Origin: Mucilaginibacter oryzae
GTDB taxonomy: Bacteria; Bacteroidota; Bacteroidia; Sphingobacteriales; Sphingobacteriaceae
Assembly (NCBI RefSeq): GCF_003148845.1
Contig: NZ_QGHA01000002.1
Span: forward strand, 542,974-606,973
Reading direction: 5' to 3'
DNA: 64,000 bases
Part shown: positions 1 through 9,131 of the stretch, in pieces
Numbering within the stretch: the first letter of the stretch is position 1
Layout of the letters: every line of letters begins with the position of its first letter
Position numbers and translations under genes: made by a program
The notes under the pieces: model-generated
The model's database searches: none
The model's input: the letters and a program-made list of their open reading frames with translations, nothing else
What the model was told of the DNA's origin: nothing

Positions 1-1
1 C

Positions 2-3000
2 GAAAGTTTGAACCGCTATGACGGTAAGCGGTTTAAAGTGTATCCGCTCGGTGTGAAACGGCAGGTAGAACCGGGTTCGAACGAAATAAGCAGCATGAGT
101 ATGGACCGTTTCGGTACGTTATGGGTAGGTACCATAGGTTTCGGGCTGTATTATTATGACAGGAAGGCGGATGTATTCAGGTCCTTTACTTCATCGCTAA
201 AAGGGCAGCGTATTAGCCAGAATGTAGTAACCGCCGTGTATGCGAACCGAAGGGGTGAAGTTTGGGTAGGTACGGTAAGCGGCCTTGACGTGATTGCTGC
301 CGACCGCAAACATATCAGGCATTTGGAGACCGGTGGAGATGAACCGGGTGGGATACCAGCTAAAAGTATGACCTATATTTTTGAGGATGGCCATGGCAGG
401 ATGTGGGTATGCACCGGCTCAGGCTTATATTTATATGATGAAGCACGTAAAAACTTTAAGGCTTTCAGGCATCAAAAAAGTGATCCCCGGAGTTTACCCT
501 CGGATATTATCATGACTGTTTCAGAGGATAAAGCCGGTAATATATGGGTAGGTACATCAAATGGCCTGAGCCGCCTTGCCAAAGACGGTGAGCATTTTAT
601 AAATTATTGTTACAACGATAAGGATGAGCAGTCGCTTTGCGGTGATATTGTTTACAGTATAGCCGCTGATGATAAAGATCATATCTGGGTTGGAACAGAG
701 GGAGGCCTCAACGTAATGGACATTAACACCGGTAAAGCTGTGAGATACCGGCATGATCCGCGAGATCCGTACAGTCTCAACAGTAAATCGATCCGTAGTA
801 TCTATGTCGACCCCCAGGGTATTTATTGGCTGGGTACCTATATGGGCGGCATTAATAAATACGACAAAAACCTTACGCTGTTCAATTACGTCCAATCCAC
901 CGAACTGGATCCCTTTGGCTTGCGTGCGCCTATCGTATCATCCTTTGCGCAAAAAAGTGATAACGAATTATACGTGGGCACCGACGGCGGCGGTCTCAGC
1001 ATCTTTAATAACAAAACCAACCGTTTTAGCCATGTTCTTATACAGCCTAAAGAAAAAATAAACTCGGCGGGTTTGCCAATCATGGCTATGCTGCTGGATC
1101 ACAGGCAGCAACTTTGGATAGGAACCTTCGGCCACGGGCTGTTTAAACTGAACACCGTTAACAACGCTTATACCCAATATACCAAAGGCCCCGGGGAACT
1201 GAATATCAGCCAGAATAACATTTTCGCGTTCAAGGAGGACCGCCTGGGCAATGTGTGGATCGGTACCAATGGCGCCGGTATTGATATTTATGATACCAGG
1301 ACAAACAGTTTTCGCAGGTTCGCTCCCTCGTTATCTGCAAAAAAAGGTCGCGAATTTCCATCAAACGGTTATATCCGGGCTTTTGAAGAAGATAAAGATG
1401 GCAACATGTGGATAGGATCGTACGGCACAGGCATTGCCATCTATAATCCGGCTACCGGGCTGTTTGATACTTTTAACCCAACTAATACGGGCTTACCCAT
1501 AGCAGAGGTTTTATCCTTAAAAAAGGATGCAAACGGTAATATGTGGATAGGCACCAATGGCGATGGCCTTTTTTACTATAGTTATCTAAAGAAAAAAATA
1601 ATCCCCTTTAAATATAATAACAGGTTGCCCAACGGTGTGATCTGTAAAATTTTGCAGGATAAAACGAACAATATATGGTTCAGCACCAACCAGGGTATTG
1701 GCCGCATCGATCCGGCAGACCAGAAACTTTATGTTTATTGCGGTGATAACGGCCTTCAGAATAATGTATTTTTAAACGGATCAGGCCTGCTGGCCACCGA
1801 TGGTACACTTTATTTTGGAGGGGTAGCCGGGTTTAATTATTTTAAAGGGACAGATGTAAGGCTCAACAAAAATGTTCCGCCGGTTATGCTTACCACCCTT
1901 ATTGTGGATAATAAGCGGATTTCGCCCGATCATGATAACCCGCAACCTGTTAACATCAGCGAAGAGCGACAAATCACCATTAAATATAAACAGGATTTTG
2001 CTATCAATTTTGTGGCGCTTAATTATACGCTTCCGCAACAAAACAGGTATTCCTACATTTTAGAGGGTTTTAGCAATTCGTGGAAAAATGCCGGGACATC
2101 AACAACGGCCAGTTATACCAATCTTGATCCGGGCGAGTACACATTCAGGGTACGTGCCGCTAATAACGACGGAAAATGGAATTACACGGGCACCGCATTG
2201 AAAATTATCGTGAAGCCCCCATTCTGGATGACCGTTTATGCATACGTTTGCTATGTATTGCTGGCATTTGGGGTATTACTGCTTATCCGTAGGCAAGGCA
2301 TCAAAAAGCTCAAAAAGAAACTTCGTGATGAGCAGGAACGCAAGGATGCCGATGCCCGTCATGAACTTGATGAAATGAAGATCAGTTTTTTAACCAATCT
2401 AAGTCATGAGTTCCGGACGCCGATATCTTTAATAATGGCTCCGGTAGATAAGCTTTTGGAGCAGCCAAATACCCAGGCGGTTTCTGAGCAATTAGGTGTG
2501 ATTAAAAGAAATTCGCGCCGGTTGCTTAACCTTGTTAACCAATTGCTCGATTTTAGAAAACTTGAAGAAAATCAGCTTAAACTCAATTTGGTTGAAGGGG
2601 AGTTTATTTCGTTTGCGCGAGAGGTTGCCGATTCGTTTTACGATCTGGCAAACAGGAAAAAGATACATGCCGTTTTTAAAACCGCTTGTGAGCAGTTGTT
2701 TGTAAAGTTTGATCACGATAAAGTGGAGCGGATATTATTCAACCTGTTGTCCAACGCCGTTAAATTTACTATGGCAGGGGGGCAGGTTACCGTTGAAGTT
2801 GGCGCTCCGGCTATATCTGCCGATGGTGATGCCTACTTGCTTGCTATCTCGGTTACAGATACAGGCACCGGGATATCGCCGGAGCAGGCAGCCCATGTTT
2901 TTGACAGGTTTTACCAGGCCGATGCACAGCCGGCTATCCTTAACCAGGGCAGCGGGATTGGCTTATCCATAGCACACGAGTTGGTGCAGTTGCATGGTGG

Positions 3001-3958
3001 TGAAATAGGTGTAGAAAGTGAGTTAGGTAAGGGATCTACTTTTTCATTTACGATCTCGTTGCCGTTTATCGCCCTAACAGAAACGGCAATACCTCAACAA
3101 AATCAATCCAGCATTGCTGTAGATTTTGTTGAGGGTGATACCGTCGGCAAACCCGCTACTACAGAAGCGGCAAAAGGCGTTAAACTGCCGCACGTACTTA
3201 TTATTGAGGATAATGACGAAATGCGGCATTACCTGGCCGGAAACCTCGGAGCTGCCTATAAAGTAACTGAAGCAATTAACGGCCGCGATGGCTGGCATAA
3301 GGCGCTTGCCGTACACCCGGACCTAATCGTAAGCGACATCAGTATGCCTTATATGGACGGGATACAGTTGAGCTGCAAGCTCCGGGCAGATAAGCGGACC
3401 AGCCACATCCCGATCATCTTATTAACGGCTATGGCCAGCCAAAAAGACCAGATTGCCGGGTTGGAACTGGGGGTAAATGATTACCTCACCAAACCCTTTA
3501 ATTTCGATATACTGAATATCAAGATCAAAAACCTGCTGCACTTAAATAATTCGCTTAAGGAAACTTACCAGAAAAAGATAAAGGTTATCCCTGAAGATCT
3601 GGATATTGAATCACCATCAGAGCGGTTTATTAAAGATGTGGTGATATATATCGAGAAAAATATGAACAACCCGAAATTTTCGGTCGAGGAGATCAGCCAT
3701 CACTTCAGTATGAGCAGGGGCTCATTTTACAGTAAGATCACTGAGCTTACCGGCGAGCCTCCTGTGGAGTTTATCCGTTCCATAAAACTGGATAAGGCAA
3801 CTGTATTGCTCGAAAAAACCGATCTCACTATCGCCGAGATAGCTTATTCCATCGGGTTTTCTACACCGCATTATTTCACCAAATCATTCAAGGCAAAATA
3901 TAACATATTGCCATCAGAGTACCGGGTAAAAAAAGTGAGCGTTAAAAGCGTGGCGTAA
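2..3958 (+). CDS. Hybrid two-component system sensor/regulator (HTCS), 5' end cut by window edge
   Basis: One-chain sensor and transcription regulator of the Bacteroidota HTCS type. The frame is open to the left edge (codons for E-S-L-N-R-Y-D-G), and LNRYDG is typical of the first propeller blade, so the signal peptide and start lie outside. Counting from codon 8: Reg_prop beta-propeller repeats with many WIGT/WVGT motifs to about residue 650, Y_Y_Y domain about 690-745, one membrane helix near 750-770, HisKA with SHEFRTP (His about 800), HATPase_c with DTGTGIS and GSGIGLS, a receiver with phospho-acceptor Asp about 1110 (SDISMPYMDG), and a C-terminal AraC-type HTH. The propeller would sense glycans in the periplasm, and the HTH would act on nearby polysaccharide genes. 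The convergent esterase is the only visible candidate target; the rest would lie to the left. Confidence 0.95.
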   Translation, partial: ESLNRYDGKRFKVYPLGVKRQVEPGSNEISSMSMDRFGTLWVGTIGFGLYYYDRKADVFRSFTSSLKGQRISQNVVTAVYANRRGEVWVGTVSGLDVIAADRKHIRHLETGGDEPGGIPAKSMTYIFEDGHGRMWVCTGSGLYLYDEARKNFKAFRHQKSDPRSLPSDIIMTVSEDKAGNIWVGTSNGLSRLAKDGEHFINYCYNDKDEQSLCGDIVYSIAADDKDHIWVGTEGGLNVMDINTGKAVRYRHDPRDPYSLNSKSIRSIYVDPQGIYWLGTYMGGINKYDKNLTLFNYVQSTELDPFGLRAPIVSSFAQKSDNELYVGTDGGGLSIFNNKTNRFSHVLIQPKEKINSAGLPIMAMLLDHRQQLWIGTFGHGLFKLNTVNNAYTQYTKGPGELNISQNNIFAFKEDRLGNVWIGTNGAGIDIYDTRTNSFRRFAPSLSAKKGREFPSNGYIRAFEEDKDGNMWIGSYGTGIAIYNPATGLFDTFNPTNTGLPIAEVLSLKKDANGNMWIGTNGDGLFYYSYLKKKIIPFKYNNRLPNGVICKILQDKTNNIWFSTNQGIGRIDPADQKLYVYCGDNGLQNNVFLNGSGLLATDGTLYFGGVAGFNYFKGTDVRLNKNVPPVMLTTLIVDNKRISPDHDNPQPVNISEERQITIKYKQDFAINFVALNYTLPQQNRYSYILEGFSNSWKNAGTSTTASYTNLDPGEYTFRVRAANNDGKWNYTGTALKIIVKPPFWMTVYAYVCYVLLAFGVLLLIRRQGIKKLKKKLRDEQERKDADARHELDEMKISFLTNLSHEFRTPISLIMAPVDKLLEQPNTQAVSEQLGVIKRNSRRLLNLVNQLLDFRKLEENQLKLNLVEGEFISFAREVADSFYDLANRKKIHAVFKTACEQLFVKFDHDKVERILFNLLSNAVKFTMAGGQVTVEVGAPAISADGDAYLLAISVTDTGTGISPEQAAHVFDRFYQADAQPAILNQGSGIGLSIAHELVQLHGGEIGVESELGKGSTFSFTISLPFIALTETAIPQQNQSSIAVDFVEGDTVGKPATTEAAKGVKLPHVLIIEDNDEMRHYLAGNLGAAYKVTEAINGRDGWHKALAVHPDLIVSDISMPYMDGIQLSCKLRADKRTSHIPIILLTAMASQKDQIAGLELGVNDYLTKPFNFDILNIKIKNLLHLNNSLKETYQKKIKVIPEDLDIESPSERFIKDVVIYIEKNMNNPKFSVEEISHHFSMSRGSFYSKITELTGEPPVEFIRSIKLDKATVLLEKTDLTIAEIAYSIGFSTPHYFTKSFKAKYNILPSEYRVKKVSVKSVA

Positions 3959-3985
3959 CCTGCCTTGTTGATTTGCAGAATCCAC

Positions 3986-4876
3986 TTACCTGCCGCCGCC
4001 GGTTACCTGAACAGGCACCGCATTTGCCGAGTCCTTCGGTTTATAACCGAGCAGGTTAAGCATTTGAAGTCCGTACCGTGTACCCAACATCCGGTAGCCC
4101 TCGGCCGTAAAGTGCAGCTTATCAGGCGCTGCCGGGCAGCCGGCCGAATTAATTACGTAAGAGTTACGGATAACCTCCGGTAGCTGGTTAATAACCTTGT
4201 TCATAGCGGCGCATTTGCCTCCCTGGTCTTCGTTAACCAGCTCTCCGGCCAGCAACGGAACTTTCCTTGCTTTAAGGTGCAGGTCTTTGATCAACCTATC
4301 GTAAATGCTTTTTACTTTTTGTGTCCAAAGGCTATCATTCGGGTTTGATTCGCCCTGGTGTAGTAAGATCCCTTTGATGATCCCGTCTCTTTGTGCCAGC
4401 TTAGCCATTTCAACTAATCGTCCGTACGGATTGCCGCCGTATTCGTTAATCATATTTACCATCCATGATGGGGCTGTAGCAGCATAAGTCTTATAACTAT
4501 CTTCCTGGAATAACTCAATTTTACAACCAGCAACCGATACATTCACTATGCCAACTGTGATATCGTGGGGCAGACTGGCTATTAGGGTACGGCCAAAATA
4601 ATCGGCGGGGGTAAGGCCGGTGTAGCACCTTGCCAAAGGCGGTACGGCGGTGTACCAGTTGCCTTTATTGCGTTTAAGATTGGGGCAGTCAACAGTTTCT
4701 AAAACACGTAAACGCGGATCGACCGTCGTGTCCTGTGGTTGTATGCGGGCGTTACCTTCCATGTTTGATTGACCGAAACATAAAAAAATATAAAACTTTT
4801 TGTTTTGGGCCGACGCGGTGCCTGCATATAAGGCGGCAATGATCAATAAGCTAACAGCAAGGCGGATTTTGGTCAT
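3986..4876 (-). CDS. Secreted SGNH-fold esterase, sialate O-acetylesterase / CE6 acetylxylan esterase-like
   Basis: Predicted secreted carbohydrate esterase. The N-terminus (MTKIRLAVSLLIIAALYAGTA, then SAQ) is a good signal peptide. The oxyanion/nucleophile block GQSNMEG follows at about residue 35, the block HQGESN sits mid-protein, and DKLHFTAEGYR supplies the catalytic Asp/His near the C-terminus; this is the DUF303/CE6 arrangement. The 296 aa length suits the family. It converges tail to tail with the HTCS gene, leaving 27 bp. Acetyl removal from xylan would fit the xylose and glucuronate genes some 18 kb downstream, but the substrate is inferred; sialic acid or pectin acetyl groups are alternatives. 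Confidence 0.85.
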   Translation of the reverse strand: MTKIRLAVSLLIIAALYAGTASAQNKKFYIFLCFGQSNMEGNARIQPQDTTVDPRLRVLETVDCPNLKRNKGNWYTAVPPLARCYTGLTPADYFGRTLIASLPHDITVGIVNVSVAGCKIELFQEDSYKTYAATAPSWMVNMINEYGGNPYGRLVEMAKLAQRDGIIKGILLHQGESNPNDSLWTQKVKSIYDRLIKDLHLKARKVPLLAGELVNEDQGGKCAAMNKVINQLPEVIRNSYVINSAGCPAAPDKLHFTAEGYRMLGTRYGLQMLNLLGYKPKDSANAVPVQVTGGGR

Positions 4877-5086
4877 GATGTTTTGGGGTTTTTTAATACC
4901 GGCAAATTGGACGGTAGCTATTAGTTAAAAGTACCCTTACCATGGTTTAAACCATTACAACTATTGTTGAAAGTGCTATAACAATTGTTGAGCTTTTGTC
5001 CTGCCTGTTCCTGTTCACACAGGTGGGTAGCAGGATTGCCTTAAAATAACCCGATCCTGACATGCGGCGGATGCCGACCGGTAAGT

Positions 5087-7144
5087 TTATGAACTGCTCC
5101 GGGGGCCTCCCAAAGGAAGACAGACATAAAAGGTAGTCCCGCCCTCGGGACGATCATCAAAAGTAATTTTACCTGCATGGGCCTCAACAATCTGTTTCGA
5201 AGCATACAATCCTAACCCGAATGTTTCTTCCCCCGCGGTACCAACCCGCCGGGCCTCGGCTGTGTTCTGGAATATTCGTTCTTTCAAGTGATCAGGAATC
5301 CCTATGCCTTCGTCGCGGATGCTTAAGATTGCCAGTCCATCCGATTCGTTAAGTTCAACCCATATCGTTGTGTTATTTGGACTGAATTTAATAGCGTTTA
5401 CCAACAGGTTATTAAAAACGCGCCACAGCTTATGCTGATCAGCGAAGACAATCAACGATCTAACACTGTTTTTAATGATCTTTTGCTGTTTTTCGGCTGC
5501 TTTAAAACGAAGCAGCGCTACGCTGTGACGAAGCAACGCGGCCAGGTCTATCTCTTTGAAGTCCAGTTTTCCCTGATCAACGTTTTTATCCTTGTGAAGA
5601 ATGTCGTCTATGATGAGATTAATCTTCATGATCGACTCTTTAGCGATGCCAAGCATTTCTGTATCTTCATCGTTTCGGTTATCCTCAAGCATCAATGAAA
5701 CTATAGTGGAAAGCGCGTGCAGTGGGTTTCTAAGGTCATGGGCAAGCAGGTCTGATACTCTTATTCTTTCCCTGGTAGTAACTTCCATTTCCCGCAGCGT
5801 TAGCCGTAACTCCGAGTTTCTTGTCTCTCCATCTTTAACCCGCCTTCTCGAAGTATAGATCATTCGGGATAGCATCGCTAAAATGATGAACACCATGATG
5901 GAGAAAACAAGGATCGCGGCGCTTTCAAACTGATCGCGTTTTTCCATTGATCTTTTCTCGCTCTCCATTTCCATTACCTTAAATATGCCGTTCATGTTGG
6001 CACTGAGGAGCTTCCTTCTGTACTGTTGTATAGAATCCCGCAATATTGATCTTTTGCGGAGGTCATCAAGCGCATCAACATATTTGCCAACGGCCTGGGA
6101 ATAGTCGGCCCTGGTCATCAAAAAGTTGATCTTACTGTCAGTGTCAGCCAGTACGGGCGACCTGCCGGCCGACGCGAGGAGTAAACCGGCTTGCGACAGG
6201 CGGCCGGTTTGCATAAATAACCTGGCGAGTTTCAGCCTCGTCATTAAAGCGTCCTGCTTGTATCGTCCCGGACGGTCATTAATATCAATATCTTCCCGGT
6301 AAGAACGCTCTGCAAGAGCGTATTGCTTTTTCATCATCCATGCATCGCCCATATTACCGACAATCACACCACGCGCCATTTCAAAGAAATCTTTCTTTTC
6401 CGGATATTTTGTAAGGTTTTGTTCCAGGAATTGCAGGGCCTCACGGTAATAAAATAAAGCGCTGTCTGGTAATCCGGATTTTAAGAAACTGCTGGAAAGG
6501 TTACTCAGAGCGCCCTGCTTATCAAAAATGTAATTAAAATCACTTTTGCCGGTCTTATCGATCTCGCCCACCTCTTTCTTATAATAGCTGCCGGCGAGTG
6601 CGAAGTTCTCCTGTTTATAAGAGATCATGGCGAGGCGTTCAAAGTAGTGAGCAGTAAAAAAATGCAGATCTTTTCGGGCACTATCTTCAAGTATTTGCTC
6701 GCGGCTTTTGAAGTAGTATTGAAAAGCATAACTGTAAAGGCCCTGCGAAAAAAGGAGATCTCCTTTCATCAAATAAGAATCAGCATATAAGAGATCATAG
6801 CCGGTTTGTTTTGCAAAGGGATTAAGTACCTGTTGCATACTGTCTATGTAAAGACCTGCAAGTTCATAGTCTTTTTTTCCCAGCGACCAGTTAGCCATAA
6901 ATTTATAAATGCGGCTGCGATCTGCAGGTCCTGCACCCGGATAGGTATGGCGCGCCGAATCTATTAAAGCGAGGGCCTTTTTAGTAGCGCCCTGATCTTT
7001 ATAAACAGTTGCCCGCTCTATAATAGCCGAGATATCAGGCAGGTTATCCGAACCCGGGGTATTTGATCGCCCGCAGGCTATAACGATAAAGATACAAGAA
7101 AGCAAAACCGCTGTTCTTAATTTACCCCTTAATAATTTTCCCAT
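5087..7144 (-). CDS. TPR-repeat sensor histidine kinase with N-terminal lipobox
   Basis: Membrane sensor kinase. I place the start at the internal ATG (7144), because MGKLLRGKLRTAVLL leads straight into a hydrophobic stretch ending in the lipobox-like VIAC; an upstream ATG at 7180 would add 12 residues of uncharged leader. Tetratricopeptide-like helices fill about residues 40-400, a membrane helix follows near 410-430, then a coiled linker, HisKA with LLAHDLRNPLHAL (His about 469), and HATPase_c with N-box NLLVNAIKFS, G1 DEGIGIP and G2 FGLGLYAS. There is no receiver or HTH, so the output must be a separate response regulator, and none is adjacent. Stimulus unknown. Confidence 0.9.
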   Translation of the reverse strand: MGKLLRGKLRTAVLLSCIFIVIACGRSNTPGSDNLPDISAIIERATVYKDQGATKKALALIDSARHTYPGAGPADRSRIYKFMANWSLGKKDYELAGLYIDSMQQVLNPFAKQTGYDLLYADSYLMKGDLLFSQGLYSYAFQYYFKSREQILEDSARKDLHFFTAHYFERLAMISYKQENFALAGSYYKKEVGEIDKTGKSDFNYIFDKQGALSNLSSSFLKSGLPDSALFYYREALQFLEQNLTKYPEKKDFFEMARGVIVGNMGDAWMMKKQYALAERSYREDIDINDRPGRYKQDALMTRLKLARLFMQTGRLSQAGLLLASAGRSPVLADTDSKINFLMTRADYSQAVGKYVDALDDLRKRSILRDSIQQYRRKLLSANMNGIFKVMEMESEKRSMEKRDQFESAAILVFSIMVFIILAMLSRMIYTSRRRVKDGETRNSELRLTLREMEVTTRERIRVSDLLAHDLRNPLHALSTIVSLMLEDNRNDEDTEMLGIAKESIMKINLIIDDILHKDKNVDQGKLDFKEIDLAALLRHSVALLRFKAAEKQQKIIKNSVRSLIVFADQHKLWRVFNNLLVNAIKFSPNNTTIWVELNESDGLAILSIRDEGIGIPDHLKERIFQNTAEARRVGTAGEETFGLGLYASKQIVEAHAGKITFDDRPEGGTTFYVCLPLGGPRSSS

Positions 7145-7500
7145 AGCATCATCATAATAACCGGGCCGTACTGAGGCCATGAAAATGCCACCAACTGCAC
7201 CTGAACGTTATTGTTAATTGTCAGGATGCTGTCAAACAATATTCAATAATTTGGATAAATATAACATTCTGTGTAAAAATTTTATATTAAATCAAAATTT
7301 TTAAGAAAAACTATAGCACTACCGTTTTACAGGTATGAACAATAACCCGGTTAACGAATTTTTTTGCCAAATTGCTGGTCAGGATCAATAACTATTAATG
7401 TAGATAAATTAAGGTGTCCGGCTTATTGGATATGTTTATCCGGGCCGCCGCAGGTTTAAGCGGTTGTTTGTAAGAAGTATAGCTTCGCGCCTGTAACAGA
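7145..7500. other. 356-bp non-coding gap
   Basis: No credible gene. The part next to the kinase start (7230-7320) is AT-rich and presumably carries its promoter on the minus strand, but I find no exact Bacteroidota -33/-7 pair (TTTG...TAnnTTTG). No convincing terminator or repeat was seen for the NimA-like gene that ends here. Confidence 0.5.
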
Positions 7501-7953
7501 TCAATTCTGCTCGAAACGGCCGGTTGTTTTGTCGATGATGATCTTGTAAACTATAACGTCTATTTTATCACCGAGGTCGTACTCGCTTTCGATGATTCCA
7601 TGGGAGGGATGGCCGGTAGGTTGTTCAACCAGTGGCATGATCCGGTGAATTAAGGCCTGCATTGCCTGTTGCTGTTCGTCAATTTCGGTAATCTCTTCAA
7701 ATCTTCCCCAGGCAATAACACTTTTCCAGCTAAAAATGCTTTTTATCTCATCCACTTCAAAACAAACCTCAGGGTTTTGCCGCATCATCTCAATCTTTTT
7801 TCCCGGACCGGAGTGCGCATAAATAATTCCGTTTTTATAAACGTAATTAACAGGTACAACGTAGGTAGTGCCTTCGGCATGGCATCCAAGGCGGCCCGTA
7901 ATTTGCCGGCTTAATAAAGCTTCAATTTCCGGTTGTGTTAATTTTCCTAACAT
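7501..7953 (-). CDS. Pyridoxamine 5'-phosphate oxidase-like flavoprotein (NimA-like)
   Basis: Small split-barrel flavin-binding protein of the PNPOx/NimA group. The 150 aa length and the order of motifs (GRLGCHAEGTTYVVPVNYVY near residues 20-40, HSGPGKKIEMMRQNPEVCFEVD at about 47-68, SVIAWGRFEEI near 80) match family members that bind FMN or haem. Members are linked to nitroimidazole reduction or have unknown roles. The start ATG at 7953 gives the expected N-terminus MLGKLTQPEIEALL. It is divergent from the Rieske/ApbE operon, and the CRP-like palindrome at 8027-8042 lies about 75 bp upstream, so it could share that control. Substrate unknown. Confidence 0.85.
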   Translation of the reverse strand: MLGKLTQPEIEALLSRQITGRLGCHAEGTTYVVPVNYVYKNGIIYAHSGPGKKIEMMRQNPEVCFEVDEIKSIFSWKSVIAWGRFEEITEIDEQQQAMQALIHRIMPLVEQPTGHPSHGIIESEYDLGDKIDVIVYKIIIDKTTGRFEQN

Positions 7954-8017
7954 AATGGCATGTATTTAATCTTAACAAAACTAAGCCGGGTTTTATAAAA
8001 TTAACATGCTCGTTATC

Positions 8018-8068
8018 AGTTTAAATTGTGATTGCTGTCACAACGTAATCACAAAGCAAGTTTAAACT
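8018..8068. promoter_or_regulatory. Nested inverted repeat with perfect CRP-like site TGTGA-N6-TCACA
   Basis: AGTTTAAATTGTGATT (8018-8033) is repeated in inverse orientation as AATCACAA (8047-8054) and TTTAAACT (8061-8068), interrupted by 6 nt. Inside it TTGTGATTGCTGTCACAA (8026-8043) has perfect 6-bp arms and fits the CRP consensus TGTGA-N6-TCACA at 8027-8042. The site lies in the divergent region between the NimA-like gene and the Rieske operon, so a Crp/Fnr-family regulator is a reasonable guess; no such regulator gene is in the window. Confidence 0.6.
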
Positions 8069-8231
8069 TCAATGCTATCCGCTTCCGGGTGAACAGGTCG
8101 GCAGATAAAAGGTCGCCGTTTTGTTAAATTCTGTTAAAGATCCGGGATTTCATCTCAACTACAGAATGTTACGATACTATTGTTTCAAATCCCCGGGCGC
8201 TGGTTAAACAGTAACTATCTCAGCAGGATTA

Positions 8232-8693
8232 ATGGAGTTTATTGCTATACCCGATCTTAAATTTATGGACATAAAAGAGTTTCTTTCAACAATCGGCATT
8301 ACCGCGGCATCGTTCGCATTGATCAATTGCATTGGTTGCAGTAAAAAATCAGATAACGTGTTGGGCGGTGGCGTTACCGGGCCTACCGGCGTTGATTTTA
8401 CACTTGATCTTAGTGTTTCGGCAAATTCGGCTTTGCTTAATAACGGCGGCTACCTTGCTTCAAACGGCGTAATTGTTGCCAGAACAACTACCGGTAGTTA
8501 CATAGCCGTACAGCAATCCTGTACACACGAAAGCTATCCGCTGATTTACCAGGGAGGCAGCCAGCAGTTTTATTGTAATAACCACGGTTCGGCCTTTACA
8601 GAGGCGGGAGTGGTTAAAAACGCGCCGGCAAACCGTAACCTCACCGTATACAAAACAACACTAACGGGTACCTCGCTGCGGGTATTCTCCTAA
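8232..8693 (+). CDS. Rieske [2Fe-2S] lipoprotein
   Basis: Exported Rieske-type iron-sulfur protein. Ligand motifs are Cys97-Thr-His99 and Cys115-Asn-Asn-His118 (numbered from the ATG at 8232), with 15 residues between them, as in the family. The N-terminus has a hydrophobic stretch ending in LINCIGC followed by SKK, so a lipidated Cys at about residue 33 or 36 would anchor it. The in-frame ATG at 8265 (MDIKEFLST) may be the true start, since it gives a normal signal peptide; AGGA three bases before the 8232 ATG is badly spaced. It is the first gene of a tight same-strand run (9 bp to the thioredoxin gene). Likely periplasmic electron carrier; partner unknown. Confidence 0.85.
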   Translation: MEFIAIPDLKFMDIKEFLSTIGITAASFALINCIGCSKKSDNVLGGGVTGPTGVDFTLDLSVSANSALLNNGGYLASNGVIVARTTTGSYIAVQQSCTHESYPLIYQGGSQQFYCNNHGSAFTEAGVVKNAPANRNLTVYKTTLTGTSLRVFS

Positions 8694-8702
8694 AAAAATA
8701 AC

Positions 8703-9131
8703 ATGAAATTACTGATCATCGCACTTTTTTTATTTACGGCTCAGCCGGTTACCTGGCTTGGCGACTTCAGCAAAGCAAAGGCCGAAGCGGCTGCATCACA
8801 TAAGCTCATCCTGATAAATTTTTCCGGTTCTGACTGGTGCGGCCCTTGTATCCGGTTGAGAAAAGAGATACTGGAATCTGACAAATTCAACGATTTTGCT
8901 ACTGATAAGCTTGTTTTGGTGAGGGCTGATTTTCCGCGGCAAAAGAAAAATCAATTGAGCAAAGAACAGGTGAAACTGAACGAGGCGCTTGCTGATCAAT
9001 ATAATCCCGATGGCAAGTTCCCTTTTACATTACTGGTTGATGAACACGGCAAGGTGTTAACACAATGGGATGGGTATCCAAATGAATCTGCCGATCAGTT
9101 TATTGAACAGGTTAAAGCATTTACAAAATGA
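8703..9131 (+). CDS. Exported thioredoxin-fold protein
   Basis: Thioredoxin-like protein with a short signal peptide (MKLLIIALFLFTAQPV) and the redox motif WCGPC (Cys46, Cys49). The conserved cis-Pro region FPFTLLVDEHGKVL and the ending DGYP match thioredoxin_7-type periplasmic proteins. The 142 aa length is normal. Its stop overlaps the apbE start (ATGA at 9128-9131), which implies translational coupling. In this setting it probably keeps cysteines of a neighbouring exported protein reduced; the small DUF4266 protein, with its C-terminal CGC, is an obvious but unproven client. Confidence 0.88.
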   Translation: MKLLIIALFLFTAQPVTWLGDFSKAKAEAAASHKLILINFSGSDWCGPCIRLRKEILESDKFNDFATDKLVLVRADFPRQKKNQLSKEQVKLNEALADQYNPDGKFPFTLLVDEHGKVLTQWDGYPNESADQFIEQVKAFTK

